DNA of 41,401 nt from Verrucomicrobium sp. (GTDB taxonomy: Bacteria; Verrucomicrobiota; Verrucomicrobiia; Limisphaerales; UBA9464), in contig JAJTFN010000084.1 of the NCBI GenBank assembly GCA_021298285.1, forward strand, positions 1-41,401, in the 5' to 3' direction. A program made the translations under genes and the position numbers. Of this stretch, positions 32,464 to 41,401 are shown one piece after another. How positions within the stretch are numbered: the first letter of the stretch is position 1; each line of letters begins with the position of its first letter. Under the pieces are notes generated by a model that was not told where the DNA came from, ran no database searches, and saw only the letters and a program-made list of their open reading frames with translations.

Positions 32464-33318
32464 TCATCCCGGGGCCGCCCCGTCGACCCAGCGCACCGCC
32501 TGGTGCACCAGGCCTCTGCCCGAGTCGACACCGAGCTTGCGCTTGAGGTGTCCAACGTGGGTCTCGATGGTCTTGATGCTCAAAACCATCCGCTCGGCGA
32601 TGTTCCGGATCGAGTGACCTTGGCCGATCAGGCGGAAGACCTGCAATTGGCGGTCGCTCAATTCGTCCACGATCGACTGCTCCGAGACCGCATCGCCCCC
32701 AAGGTAGAGCCTTGCGAGTTGGGCCGAGAGCGCATCGCTCATGTGGCGGCGTCCCGAGGCCACCGTCCGGAGGGCACGGCCGATCTCCTCGATATCCTGC
32801 AGCTTCGAGATGAACCCATGGGCGCCGGCACGCAGCGCCCTCGGACCGAGCACCAGTTCCGGAAGGCTCGAGACCACGAGGATCCTCAGCCTGGGCTGCC
32901 GGAGGAGCAGATCCTTGACCAGATCCAGGGAGGCTCCATCGCGCTCCGGGAACTCGAGTGTGACGACCTCCGGATCCAGCGTCGCCTGAAGCTCGAGGGT
33001 CTCCCGCGTCGACGCCGAGTAACCCGCCACCGACATCCCGGGCGACTGATCCACCAACCGTCCCAGCGCAAAGCGCACCAGTGGGCAGGGATCCATGATC
33101 AGCACCCGCCGCCTGTCTGGCGGCGACGGCGGTCCCGCCAAGTCCGTCGCGGCCTCAGGCCGAACCTCCGAGGCCGGGCCGACCCGGCAACGGAGGATCG
33201 GGACGGCGACGACCACCGAGGCACGCCGGGGTCGCGGGGAACCCAGCCGGCTCAGGGAGGGAGGTCGGGATCGAACCGATCGGGGCCGTGGGATCCGTGC
33301 CACAGGGCTGGTTTTCAT
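32464..33318 (-). CDS. NarL/LuxR-type response regulator with degenerate receiver
   Basis: A 284-residue protein with a ~68-residue Arg/Pro-rich N-terminal extension, a receiver (RRRVLIMDPCPLVRFALGRL onward) and a LuxR-type HTH (ELSDRQLQVFRLIGQGHSIRNIAERMVLSIKTIETHVGHLKRKLGV). The usual phospho-accepting Asp is Glu122 in VVTLEFPERDG, and the acidic pair at the receiver start is reduced to one Asp. The receiver therefore probably cannot be phosphorylated in the ordinary way and may mimic the active state. Its ATG overlaps the stop of the OmpR-type gene (ATGA). It converges with the histidine kinase. Confidence 0.85.
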   Translation of the reverse strand: MKTSPVARIPRPRSVRSRPPSLSRLGSPRPRRASVVVAVPILRCRVGPASEVRPEAATDLAGPPSPPDRRRVLIMDPCPLVRFALGRLVDQSPGMSVAGYSASTRETLELQATLDPEVVTLEFPERDGASLDLVKDLLLRQPRLRILVVSSLPELVLGPRALRAGAHGFISKLQDIEEIGRALRTVASGRRHMSDALSAQLARLYLGGDAVSEQSIVDELSDRQLQVFRLIGQGHSIRNIAERMVLSIKTIETHVGHLKRKLGVDSGRGLVHQAVRWVDGAAPG

Positions 33319-34019
33319 GCGTTGGAAGCGATCAGTTGATACCCGACACCCCAGACCGAGCGGAGGATGACAGCATGCTCCGGATCGTCCTCGAAGATCC
33401 TACGGAGCTTCATGATGAAGTTGTCGACGGTCCGAGTGGTCGGGTACTCGCCAGGCATCCAGACCTCGTCGAGGATCTCATCGCGGGATACCACCATTCC
33501 GCGACGTGCCATCAGGAATCTCAGCAGCGCCGTCTCACGGGCCCCAAGGTGGTGGATGCGTCTGCCCACCCGGATCTCCTGGGCGGCGAAGTTGATCGAC
33601 AGCCGGCCGATTGAAACGCACTGGGAAACCTCCTGCCAATGCCGGCGCCTCGCCAGTGCGTTCTCGAGGCGCAGGACGATCTCCCGGAAGTGGCTGGTCT
33701 TGGGCACATAATCATCGGCTCCCGCCTGCAATCCCTGCAGACGGAGTGACGGCTCACTCATGGATGTCAGGAACACCGTGGCCATGCCTGGATGCCGGGA
33801 GCGGATCTCTCCGCAGAGGTCCATGCCCGAGCCATCGGGCAGTCCGACGTCGACCAGGGCCAGTCGGAACGTGGCTTCCTCGAGCGCCCGACGCGCCTCA
33901 CGGAGACTGCGGACCCAGGAGACCGAAAAACGGTGGCTTCGAAGTCCCCGGACGAGGGATGCCCCGAAGGTCTCATCATCCTCGACGAGGAGCAGGCCGG
34001 ATGAGGCGCCGTTAGGCAT
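33315..34019 (-). CDS. OmpR-type response regulator
   Basis: A 234-residue two-domain regulator. The receiver starts at GLLLVEDDETFGASLVRGL with the acidic pair, has the phospho-acceptor Asp57 in LALVDVGLPDGSGMD, the Thr/Ser of VFLTSMSE and the conserved Lys of DDYVPKTSHF. The C-terminal winged helix has RETALLRFLMARRGMVVSRDEILDEVW and TVDNFIMKLRRIFEDD, typical of OmpR/PhoB DNA-binding domains. It lies upstream of the NarL-like gene in a two-gene operon. The ATG at 34019 starts MPNGASSG; an upstream start in the same frame adds 16 unconserved residues. Confidence 0.9.
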   Translation of the reverse strand: MPNGASSGLLLVEDDETFGASLVRGLRSHRFSVSWVRSLREARRALEEATFRLALVDVGLPDGSGMDLCGEIRSRHPGMATVFLTSMSEPSLRLQGLQAGADDYVPKTSHFREIVLRLENALARRRHWQEVSQCVSIGRLSINFAAQEIRVGRRIHHLGARETALLRFLMARRGMVVSRDEILDEVWMPGEYPTTRTVDNFIMKLRRIFEDDPEHAVILRSVWGVGYQLIASNA

Positions 34020-34390
34020 GGGGAACCTCCGAGGTCCAGGGGATCTTGCCGAGCGCCGATTTGCCACCGGGCAATCCGGGGACGAAGGCCACGTTCACGG
34101 AAGAAAAGACCGGCATCCACGAGGATGGGTGACAGGTCGGTTCCTGGATTCCGTGCCCACCCCTCGGACAACGGGACAGGGCCCGGGCACGCCGTCTGAT
34201 CCTTGGAGCTGAGCCTCCCCGGGAATGGCATCCATTTGAGGAACGATTCCGCCCGCGGCAGGGACAATTCGATGGGTTCATCACACGGCACCATGACAGG
34301 TTCCCAAGAACCATGTGTCACGGATTTGTCATCGATCATCGCCTGGCGGGGCCGGCGACCTGGTGGGATCGGCTCCGTGCAACGCGACCG
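34020..34390. other. Intergenic region with one hairpin
   Basis: No coding frame is supported in these 371 bases. A hairpin lies at 34294-34320: TGACA-GGTTC-CCAA-GAACC, three unpaired bases, then TGTCA. It could end transcription of the CAP-domain gene or be a binding site for the OmpR-type regulator, but no direct repeats typical of OmpR sites are clear. Confidence 0.35.
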
Positions 34391-35680
34391 TCAGCGGACG
34401 ATCACGGCCCGATAGAAGCGCCGGCCTGGTCCGGCCCCGGAGTCGGTCAGCGTGGCCCTGCCCTCGTCGAGCGTGACGGTGGCCAGGATCGACCAGGTGG
34501 CGAGGTCGGCCGATTGAAGCGCCTGCACCCGGGCCCCAATCGGCCCATGGACTTCAAAGGTGAAACGTCCCAAGGGATCGAAGCGCCCAACCATGAGATC
34601 CACCGGCACCGGATCGGTGAGGTCGGCGATCACGAAGTCGAGCTTCAGGTTGACCGGATCGGGCGTCACCGTGCGCGACTGGGGCGTCGACAACCCCGGT
34701 CCACGGATCGTCACCTCCACCGGGACACCGACCGCGGGCACCGGCACGGCATATCCGCCGGAACTGCTGGTGAACGCGAGGTATCCGCCGGAATCCGGGA
34801 TCACGGTCACCCCGGGCAGTCCCTCCCCCGGCGAGTAGGCCCCGTCGCCATCGGCATCGCGGTACACCACGCCGACCAGGAGCGGTCCGGGCGTGCTCTC
34901 GCTGCGGGCGAAGTTCTGGGTGGTCATCACCGCCTGGAGGCCGGTGCCGTTCCGGGTGAAGATCCCGGTGCGGGCACCGATGCCGACCTCGTCGAAGTCA
35001 CCGCAGAGATTGACACGGTGACCCGGGCTCCGGAACAGGCTGTCATGCTCTGCGGCGACGGCCTGGGCCGTGGGGATGGCACCGGTCGATCCCATCCAGG
35101 CGATGTTCTCACCCCAGGACCAGGACCCGCTGAACAAGTAGCCCGCCCGGCGCATCCGGTCACCGGGCGTCGTGCCGTTGACGCCATCATGGCTGAAGAC
35201 GTCCTGATCGAGCATCCAGTCGCTGTGGGTTCGGGCGGCGTCGATCAGCTCCGGCTGGAAGGCCAGCGGCGGCTTGGGATCGGCACTGATCGTTCCGAAA
35301 ACCAATCCCTGGTTGAGGTCGATGCCCAGACGCCGTGCCTCCGCCAACGGATCCGCCCGGCTCCGATTGACCAGTTCCAGCATGAACTGCTCGTCCACGG
35401 TCGGGTCACCATGATCATAGACCCACCGGGCGGGCACGGCGGAGGCCCGCTTCGCCGTGGAGTCGCCCGCCGACCGCGGGGATGACGGGCTCTGCCCAGA
35501 TTGGCGGACCGGGATGCCGATGCCGGAACCGGCGAGGTGTCGAGCCTGACCGGTGGCGGCAACGGCCACCGACAGGCCGATGGGCAGCGCCAGGGCCGAC
35601 ACCCACCCCGCTGCCGAAGGGCTTGAACCCGCGTCCACGACGCATGGCCGCCGTCGCCCCCAACACCTCCATGGACCCAT
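34391..35680 (-). CDS. Exported CAP-domain (SCP) protein with SdrD B-like domain
   Basis: A 429-residue protein from the ATG at 35680; a start at 35764 is possible. A long leader with RRR and a hydrophobic stretch (SALALPIGLSVAVAA) suggests export. The CAP/SCP domain covers about residues 95-250: FMLELVNRSRADPLAEARRLG, ARTHSDWMLDQDVFSHDG, SWGENIAWMG and LFRSPGHRVNL. An SdrD B-like domain follows (GVVYRDADGDGAYSPGEGLPGVTV), and a C-terminal beta domain ends the protein. CAP proteins often act on surfaces as hydrolases or lipid/peptide binders; the exact role is open. It is divergent from the metallopeptidase gene. Confidence 0.85.
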   Translation of the reverse strand: MGPWRCWGRRRPCVVDAGSSPSAAGWVSALALPIGLSVAVAATGQARHLAGSGIGIPVRQSGQSPSSPRSAGDSTAKRASAVPARWVYDHGDPTVDEQFMLELVNRSRADPLAEARRLGIDLNQGLVFGTISADPKPPLAFQPELIDAARTHSDWMLDQDVFSHDGVNGTTPGDRMRRAGYLFSGSWSWGENIAWMGSTGAIPTAQAVAAEHDSLFRSPGHRVNLCGDFDEVGIGARTGIFTRNGTGLQAVMTTQNFARSESTPGPLLVGVVYRDADGDGAYSPGEGLPGVTVIPDSGGYLAFTSSSGGYAVPVPAVGVPVEVTIRGPGLSTPQSRTVTPDPVNLKLDFVIADLTDPVPVDLMVGRFDPLGRFTFEVHGPIGARVQALQSADLATWSILATVTLDEGRATLTDSGAGPGRRFYRAVIVR

Positions 35681-35789
35681 GAGGAGCAGCAGGCCAAAGC
35701 GGTTGACGAAACTCAAGGCGCACCTCGTGCCACACACGGGAATCCATGCGGTCGATTCTTCCAAGACTCAGGACGCCTCCTCTGCTTCC

Positions 35790-36602
35790 ATGGCCTGGTT
35801 GAACACGCCCCGAATCTCCCCGCACGGTCCCGGTCCCGGAATCACCCGCCGGACTTGGATCGGCCGCCTGTGGGCGGTTTCCGCGACGCCCGTGGGATTG
35901 CTGGCGTCCCGGGTGACCGGACCGTCCACCGCGAAGCCGATGGCCGCCGCCATCCACCCGGAGCGGGTCGATCGCGAGGTCGAAGGCTGGACCGTGCGCA
36001 TCGACACCCGGTTGTGGCAGGAGCAGCGGGGCCAGACCGACCGGGCCCTTGAGCTGCTGGCGCTGCAGTTGCGCGAGATCGTCCGGGAAGTGCCGCCGAC
36101 GGCCGTGGGACATCTGCGCCGGGTGACCCTCTGGTTCACCCGCACCTACCCGGGCGAAGGCGGCCGGGCCGAATACCACCCGGGCGCCGACTGGCTGCGG
36201 GATCACGGCCGCGACCCGGCCATGGTGCGGGGCGTGGAATTCACCGACATCCCCGACTTCGAGTCGGAGACCCGCCGCATGCCCAACTTCACGCTGCATG
36301 AACTGGCACATGCCTATCACGACCGCGTGCTTCCCGGCGGGTTCTCCAACGCCGAAATCTCGGCCGCCTATCGCGCCGCCAAGGCCGGCGGACGTTACGA
36401 ACGCGTCCAGCGCAAGGACGCCGCCGGCAAGGTCCACTGGGACCGTGCGTATGCGATGACCAACCCCATGGAGTACTTCGCCGAGGGCACCGAGGCGTTC
36501 TTCTCCCGCAACGATTTCTTCCCGTTCAACCGCGACGAACTCCGCCAGCACGACCCCGGCCTCGACGCCCTGTTGTCGCGCCTGTGGGGTCGGCCGGGTT
36601 GA
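35790..36602 (+). CDS. Tat-exported zinc metallopeptidase (HELAH)
   Basis: A 270-residue protein. Its N-terminus has a twin-arginine motif followed by a hydrophobic stretch ([23 protein letters not shown]), fitting Tat export. The mature protein carries HELAHAYHD with His170, Glu171 and His174, and [14 protein letters not shown] further on, where the conserved Glu is the likely third zinc ligand, as in gluzincin-like lethal-factor-type peptidases. Function unknown. The ATG at 35790 was chosen because it puts the twin-arginine motif about 19-20 residues from the start. The enolase-superfamily gene follows after 29 bases. Confidence 0.8.
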   Translation: MAWLNTPRISPHGPGPGITRRTWIGRLWAVSATPVGLLASRVTGPSTAKPMAAAIHPERVDREVEGWTVRIDTRLWQEQRGQTDRALELLALQLREIVREVPPTAVGHLRRVTLWFTRTYPGEGGRAEYHPGADWLRDHGRDPAMVRGVEFTDIPDFESETRRMPNFTLHELAHAYHDRVLPGGFSNAEISAAYRAAKAGGRYERVQRKDAAGKVHWDRAYAMTNPMEYFAEGTEAFFSRNDFFPFNRDELRQHDPGLDALLSRLWGRPG

Positions 36603-36631
36603 ATGGATCCGGCAGCCTTTTTTTTCATCCC

Positions 36632-37735
36632 ATGACCATCCAGCGCATCTTCGCCCACCAGGTGGACCTTCCGCTCCATGAGACCACCTACAAATGGTCC
36701 GGCGGCAAGTCGGTGACCGTGTTCGACAGCACCATCGTCGGCGTCGAGACCGACACGGGCCTCATCGGCTACGGCGAGGTGTGCCCGCTCGGGCCCTTCT
36801 ACCTGCCTGCCTACGCGGCCGGGGTCCGGGCCGGCCTGCTCGAACTGGGCCCTCACCTCATCGGTGAGAACCCGCTCGAACTCGGCAAGCTCAACCACCG
36901 CATGGATGCCGCCCTCAAGGGCCATCCCTACGTGAAGTCGGGCATCGACATCGCCTGCTGGGACCTCCTGGGCAAGGCCACCGGCCTGCCCGTCTGCACG
37001 CTGCTCGGCGGCCGGTACGGCGATCGCATCCGGCTCTATCGGGCCATCTCCCAGGAAGACCCCGAGACCATGGCCGCCAAGGTCGCGGGCTACCGGGCCG
37101 AGGGCTACACCCGCTTCCAGCTCAAGGTCGGCGGCGATCCCGATGTGGACATCGCCCGCATCCGCGCGGTGCGCGGCATCTTGAAGGGCGGCGAACGCCT
37201 GGTGGCCGACGCCAACACGGGCTGGACCCAGCATGAGGCCATCCGCGTGGCCCGGGCCGTGCGCGACCTCGACGTGTACCTCGAGCAGCCCTGCCTCACC
37301 TACGAGGAATGCCTGGCCGTGCGCCGCCAGACCGACCACCCGTTCGTGCTGGATGAGAACGTGGACAGCCTCGACCTGCTCCTGCGGGCCAAGGCCGACC
37401 TGGCCATGGACGTGGTGAACCTGAAGATCAGCAAGCTCGGCGGCCTCACCAAGACCCGGCAGGCCCGTGACCTGTGCGTGAGCATGGGCATCGCCATGAC
37501 GCTGGAGGACAGCTGGGGCGGCGACATCACCACCGCCGCCATCGCCCACCTCGCCCACAGCACGCCCGAGGCCCACCGCTTCACCAGCACCGACTTCAAC
37601 AGCTATGTCACCGTGAGCACCGCCGAGGGGGCTCCGCAACGGGTGGACGGATTCATGGAAGCTCCGCAACGGCCCGGGCTCGGTTTCACCCCTCGACTGG
37701 ACGTGCTGGGCCGCCGTGTCGTGGACATCCACTGA
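36632..37735 (+). CDS. Mandelate racemase/muconate-lactonizing enzyme family protein
   Basis: A 367-residue enolase-superfamily enzyme. The capping domain starts with [18 protein letters not shown], and the barrel carries the acid/base Lys in FQLKVGGDP, metal ligands Asp in VADANTGW, Glu in LEQPC and Asp in LDENVDS, then the second Lys in [11 protein letters not shown] and LEDSWGGDI. This order, with Lys on both sides, fits MLE-subgroup racemases and dehydratases, such as cis-3-hydroxy-L-proline dehydratase, but the substrate is not certain. Start at the ATG at 36632. A possible gene pair with the DPP IV-like protein 22 bases downstream. Confidence 0.88.
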   Translation: MTIQRIFAHQVDLPLHETTYKWSGGKSVTVFDSTIVGVETDTGLIGYGEVCPLGPFYLPAYAAGVRAGLLELGPHLIGENPLELGKLNHRMDAALKGHPYVKSGIDIACWDLLGKATGLPVCTLLGGRYGDRIRLYRAISQEDPETMAAKVAGYRAEGYTRFQLKVGGDPDVDIARIRAVRGILKGGERLVADANTGWTQHEAIRVARAVRDLDVYLEQPCLTYEECLAVRRQTDHPFVLDENVDSLDLLLRAKADLAMDVVNLKISKLGGLTKTRQARDLCVSMGIAMTLEDSWGGDITTAAIAHLAHSTPEAHRFTSTDFNSYVTVSTAEGAPQRVDGFMEAPQRPGLGFTPRLDVLGRRVVDIH

Positions 37736-37757
37736 GTCGACGGTGTCTCCCCTCTCC

Positions 37758-39993
37758 ATGAAGCCATTCCTGCCGACCCTGCGATCCTGCCCGACCCGGG
37801 GCCTGTCCCTCGGGATTGCCGTCCTTCTGGCGCTGGGCACGTCCCTGTTCCAGTCCATCACCGCCCGCGCCGCCGAGACCGGCAGCACCAACGCCCCGAA
37901 CCCGCTGCTGACCGTCGAGCGGATCTTCAAGGGCGGCGAATTCGGCGGCGAAGGCTTCAGTGCCCAATGGTTGGACGACAGCTCCGGGTACGTGACCTGG
38001 GAGAAGCCCGCCAACGGCGGTCCGGGGCAGGATCTCGTCCGGCATGACCCGGCCACCGACCGGCGCGACGTGCTGCTGGCCGCCTCCGAGTTGATCCCCG
38101 CCGGCAAGACCCAGCCGCTCTCGGTCGACGACTACGCATGGTCAGCCGACCGCTCCAAGGTGCTCATCTACACCAACACCAAGAAGGTTTGGCGCACCCA
38201 CGCCCGCGGCGACTACTGGGTGCTCGATCGCACGAGCCACGAGCTTTTCCAACTCGGTGGCGACGCCCCGGCCTCGAGCCTGCAGTTCGCCAAGTTCTCG
38301 CCGGACGGCACGCGCGTGGCCTATGTCCGCGAGCGCAACCTCCACGTGCAGGACCTGCGCTCCCGCAAGATCACCCCCCTCACCGACACGCCGAACGAAC
38401 ACCTCATCCACGGGGCCTTCGACTGGGTGTACGAGGAGGAGTTCTCCATGCAGGACGGCTTCCGCTGGAGCCCGGACAGCCGCTCAATCGCCTTCTGGCA
38501 GCTCGACACCGAGGGAGTCCGCGAGGTGACGCTGGTGAACAACACCGACAGCCTGTACCCGCAAATCCAGCGGATCCCCTACCCCAAGACCGGCGAGTTG
38601 AACAGCGCCTGCCGCGTCGGCGTGGTGGACGCCTCGGGGGGCGACATCCGCTGGATGAAGGCCCCCGGCGACCCGCGCGAACACTACCTGCACGACCTCC
38701 AGTGGATCCCGGGCACCCGGCGACTGCTGCTCCAGCAGTTGAACCGCCTGCAGAACACCAACCGGGTCTTCGTCGCCGAGGCCTCCACGGGCGAGGTGAC
38801 CGAGCTGCTGGTCGATTCCGACAAGGCCTGGGTGGACGCGCACAACGACCTGACCTGGCACCGCGACGCCCGCCGGTTCCTGTTCTGGAGCGAACGCGAC
38901 GGTTGGCAGCACCTCTACTGGGCGGGCCTCAAGGATGGGAAGCTCAAGGCCGCCACGCGTGGAGCCTTCGATGTGACCGAACTGGTCCGGGTTCAGGAGG
39001 CCCGCAAGGAGATCTACTTCGTCGCCTCGCCCGGGAACCCGACCCAGCGCCACCTCTACCGCAGCTCGTTCCGCGGCCGATCGCTCGAACGCATCACGCC
39101 CACCAACGCCCCGGGCACCCACAAGTACGTGGCCTCACCCGACGGCCGCTGGGCCTTCCACACGGTGTCGTCGTTCACCGTGCCCCCGAAGACCGAGCTG
39201 ATCTCGCTGCCCGGAGTTCTTCCGGGTGCCGGTGGGTGGCGGCGTGGAGATCGACGGCTGGTGCCTGCTGCCCCCGGAGTTCGACCGCACCAAAAAATAC
39301 CCGCTGTTGATCCACGTGTACGGCGAACCGGCCGGGCAGACCGTGAAGGACCAGTGGGGCGGCTCCGGCCAGCTCTGGCACTGGATGCTCGCCCAGCAGG
39401 GCTACGTGGTGATGAGTTTCGACAACCGCGGCACGGCCACGCCCCGGGGCCGCGAGTGGCGCAAGTCGATCTATCGGCAGGTGGGTGTGCTGGCCTCGCA
39501 GGACCAGGCCGCCGCGCTCCAACACGTGCTGGCCACCCGGCCCTACCTGGACCCCAAGCGGGTGGGCATCTGGGGCTGGAGCGGCGGCGGGTCGATGACC
39601 CTCAACGCCCTGCTCCGCCATCCCGACCTCTACACCGCCGGCATCGCCATCGCCTCGGTCCCCAACATGCGCCTGTATGACACGATTTATCAGGAGCGGT
39701 ACATGGGCCTGCCCTCCGACAATGCCGAGGGCTACCGGCAGGGTTCGCCGCTCACCTTCGCCGACCGCCTGCAGGGCAAGCTGCTGCTCATCCACGGCAC
39801 GGGCGACGACAACTGCCACTATCAGGGCGCCGAGGCCCTCGTGAACGCCTTCATCGCCCACGGGAAGCAGTTCCGCATGATGTCGTACCCCAACCGCTCC
39901 CACTCCATCAGCGAAGGCCTCAACACCAGCGTCCACCTCCGCCAGCTCATGACCGATTTCCTCCACGAAACCCTCCCCCCGGGACCGAGGTAA
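37758..39993 (+). pseudogene. Dipeptidyl peptidase IV (S9) with a frameshift
   Basis: The gene begins as a typical S9B peptidase: signal peptide (LGIAVLLALGTSLFQSITARA), then the DPP IV beta-propeller (WRTHARGDYWVLDR, FDWVYEEEF, GFRWSPDSRSIAFWQLD). Near 39,205-39,225 the frame changes, and the second frame carries the complete catalytic domain (EIDGWCLLPPEFDRTKKYP, GWSGGGSMTLN with the nucleophile Ser, GTGDDNCHYQ, and YPNRSHSI with the catalytic His). The loop expected just before EFFRVPVGGGVEIDGW, roughly 30 residues, is absent, so a small deletion with frameshift is likely. It may be a pseudogene or an assembly error. DPP IV enzymes remove X-Pro dipeptides from peptides in the periplasm. 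Confidence 0.85.
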
Positions 39994-40007
39994 GAGGCCG
40001 GCACGAA

Positions 40008-40045
40008 GAACCCCCAGGAGGCGAATCTCGCCCACCTGGGGGTTC
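40008..40045. terminator. Bidirectional intrinsic terminator
   Basis: A perfect 11-bp stem (GAACCCCCAGG with CCTGGGGGTTC) plus inner pairing lies 14 bases after the DPP IV stop and ahead of the convergent TIM-barrel gene's end. A short T-rich run (CTGTTTC) follows on the plus strand. Its place between two converging genes fits termination in both directions. Confidence 0.7.
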
Positions 40046-40096
40046 CTGTTTCGGGGCATTCCGGATTTCCGGTGGCCCGATCGGTCAGACCGCGCT

Positions 40097-41221
<1,125 letters not shown>

Positions 41222-41265
41222 AAGCGTTAGGAGGTGGCCTGAGGATCGAACGACCCGTCGCGGAT

Positions 41266-41401
41266 TCAAGCACGGTTTTCCGCACCTGGCGCTTCATCGG
41301 GCGGCCGGGCGGAGGCGGCCGGTGGGGTGGGACCATGAGCCAGGATCAGCAGATGGGCGAACGCCCCGATGAGCACCACCAGATTGCCCACCTGGGAAAC
41401 C
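41266..41401 (-). CDS. C-terminus of a membrane protein, partial
   Basis: The frame entering from the right edge gives 44 residues before a TGA at 41266-41268. It ends one transmembrane helix ([23 protein letters not shown]) and a Pro/Ala-rich cytoplasmic tail. It is probably the last helix of a transporter or other polytopic membrane protein; the family cannot be named from this much. Confidence 0.4.
   Translation of the reverse strand, partial: VSQVGNLVVLIGAFAHLLILAHGPTPPAASARPPDEAPGAENRA

Overview
The window is GC-rich bacterial DNA that fits a Verrucomicrobiota (PVC) member. The support is a very long GreA-type transcript cleavage factor of the kind seen in PVC bacteria, the futalosine menaquinone enzyme MqnE, several Gfo/Idh/MocA oxidoreductases with Tat-type leaders, a PmoA-like (DUF6807) lipoprotein, and starts that mostly lack strong Shine-Dalgarno sequences. 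The assignment is inferred from gene content, not from a marker phylogeny.

Positions 1-20,000 are mainly housekeeping and carbohydrate genes. They include two secreted proteins at the left edge, mqnE, a dGTPase, an acyl-CoA ligase, a sugar nucleotidyltransferase and a LuxE/LuxC-like fatty-acid reduction pair without luciferase genes. QueD follows, then a transcription/translation cluster (long GreA, NusG-like factor, RsmB, YhcH-like), PanD, a RodZ-like HTH protein, and sugar-oxidising genes.

At 20,152-20,505 lies a complete tmRNA (ssrA). From its 3' end to about 31,000 the gene content becomes accessory. First come decayed remains of an AbiE-like toxin-antitoxin module (20,656-21,983). Next is a minus-strand operon running from 28,560 down to 22,232, which is the main discovery. 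It starts with a structured non-coding RNA with the layout of a retron msr-msd: end arms pairing over about 17 bp, a small hairpin with a TGTTTCG loop region, and a long msd-like hairpin. After it come a reading frame that probably belongs to the reverse transcriptase, a retron-type RT with an unusually long N-terminal region, an unknown 325-residue protein, a MoxR-type AAA+ ATPase, and a DUF2201-like protein with a metallopeptidase motif and a VWA MIDAS motif. Consecutive genes are coupled by 4-base overlaps at two points. I read this as a retron defence system whose effector arm is a MoxR-VWA module, a combination I do not recognise as a named retron type.

From 28,708 to 31,454 are an AT-richer YbjN-like gene, a secreted protein with a thrombospondin type 3-like calcium motif, a small hypothetical gene and an XRE regulator. 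From 31,500 to 34,019 a histidine kinase faces an OmpR-type regulator and a NarL-type regulator whose receiver has Glu in place of the phospho-accepting Asp. The right end (34,391-41,401) holds a CAP-domain protein, a Tat-exported metallopeptidase, an enolase-superfamily enzyme, a frameshifted dipeptidyl peptidase IV, a TIM-barrel isomerase-like protein and the C-terminus of a membrane protein.
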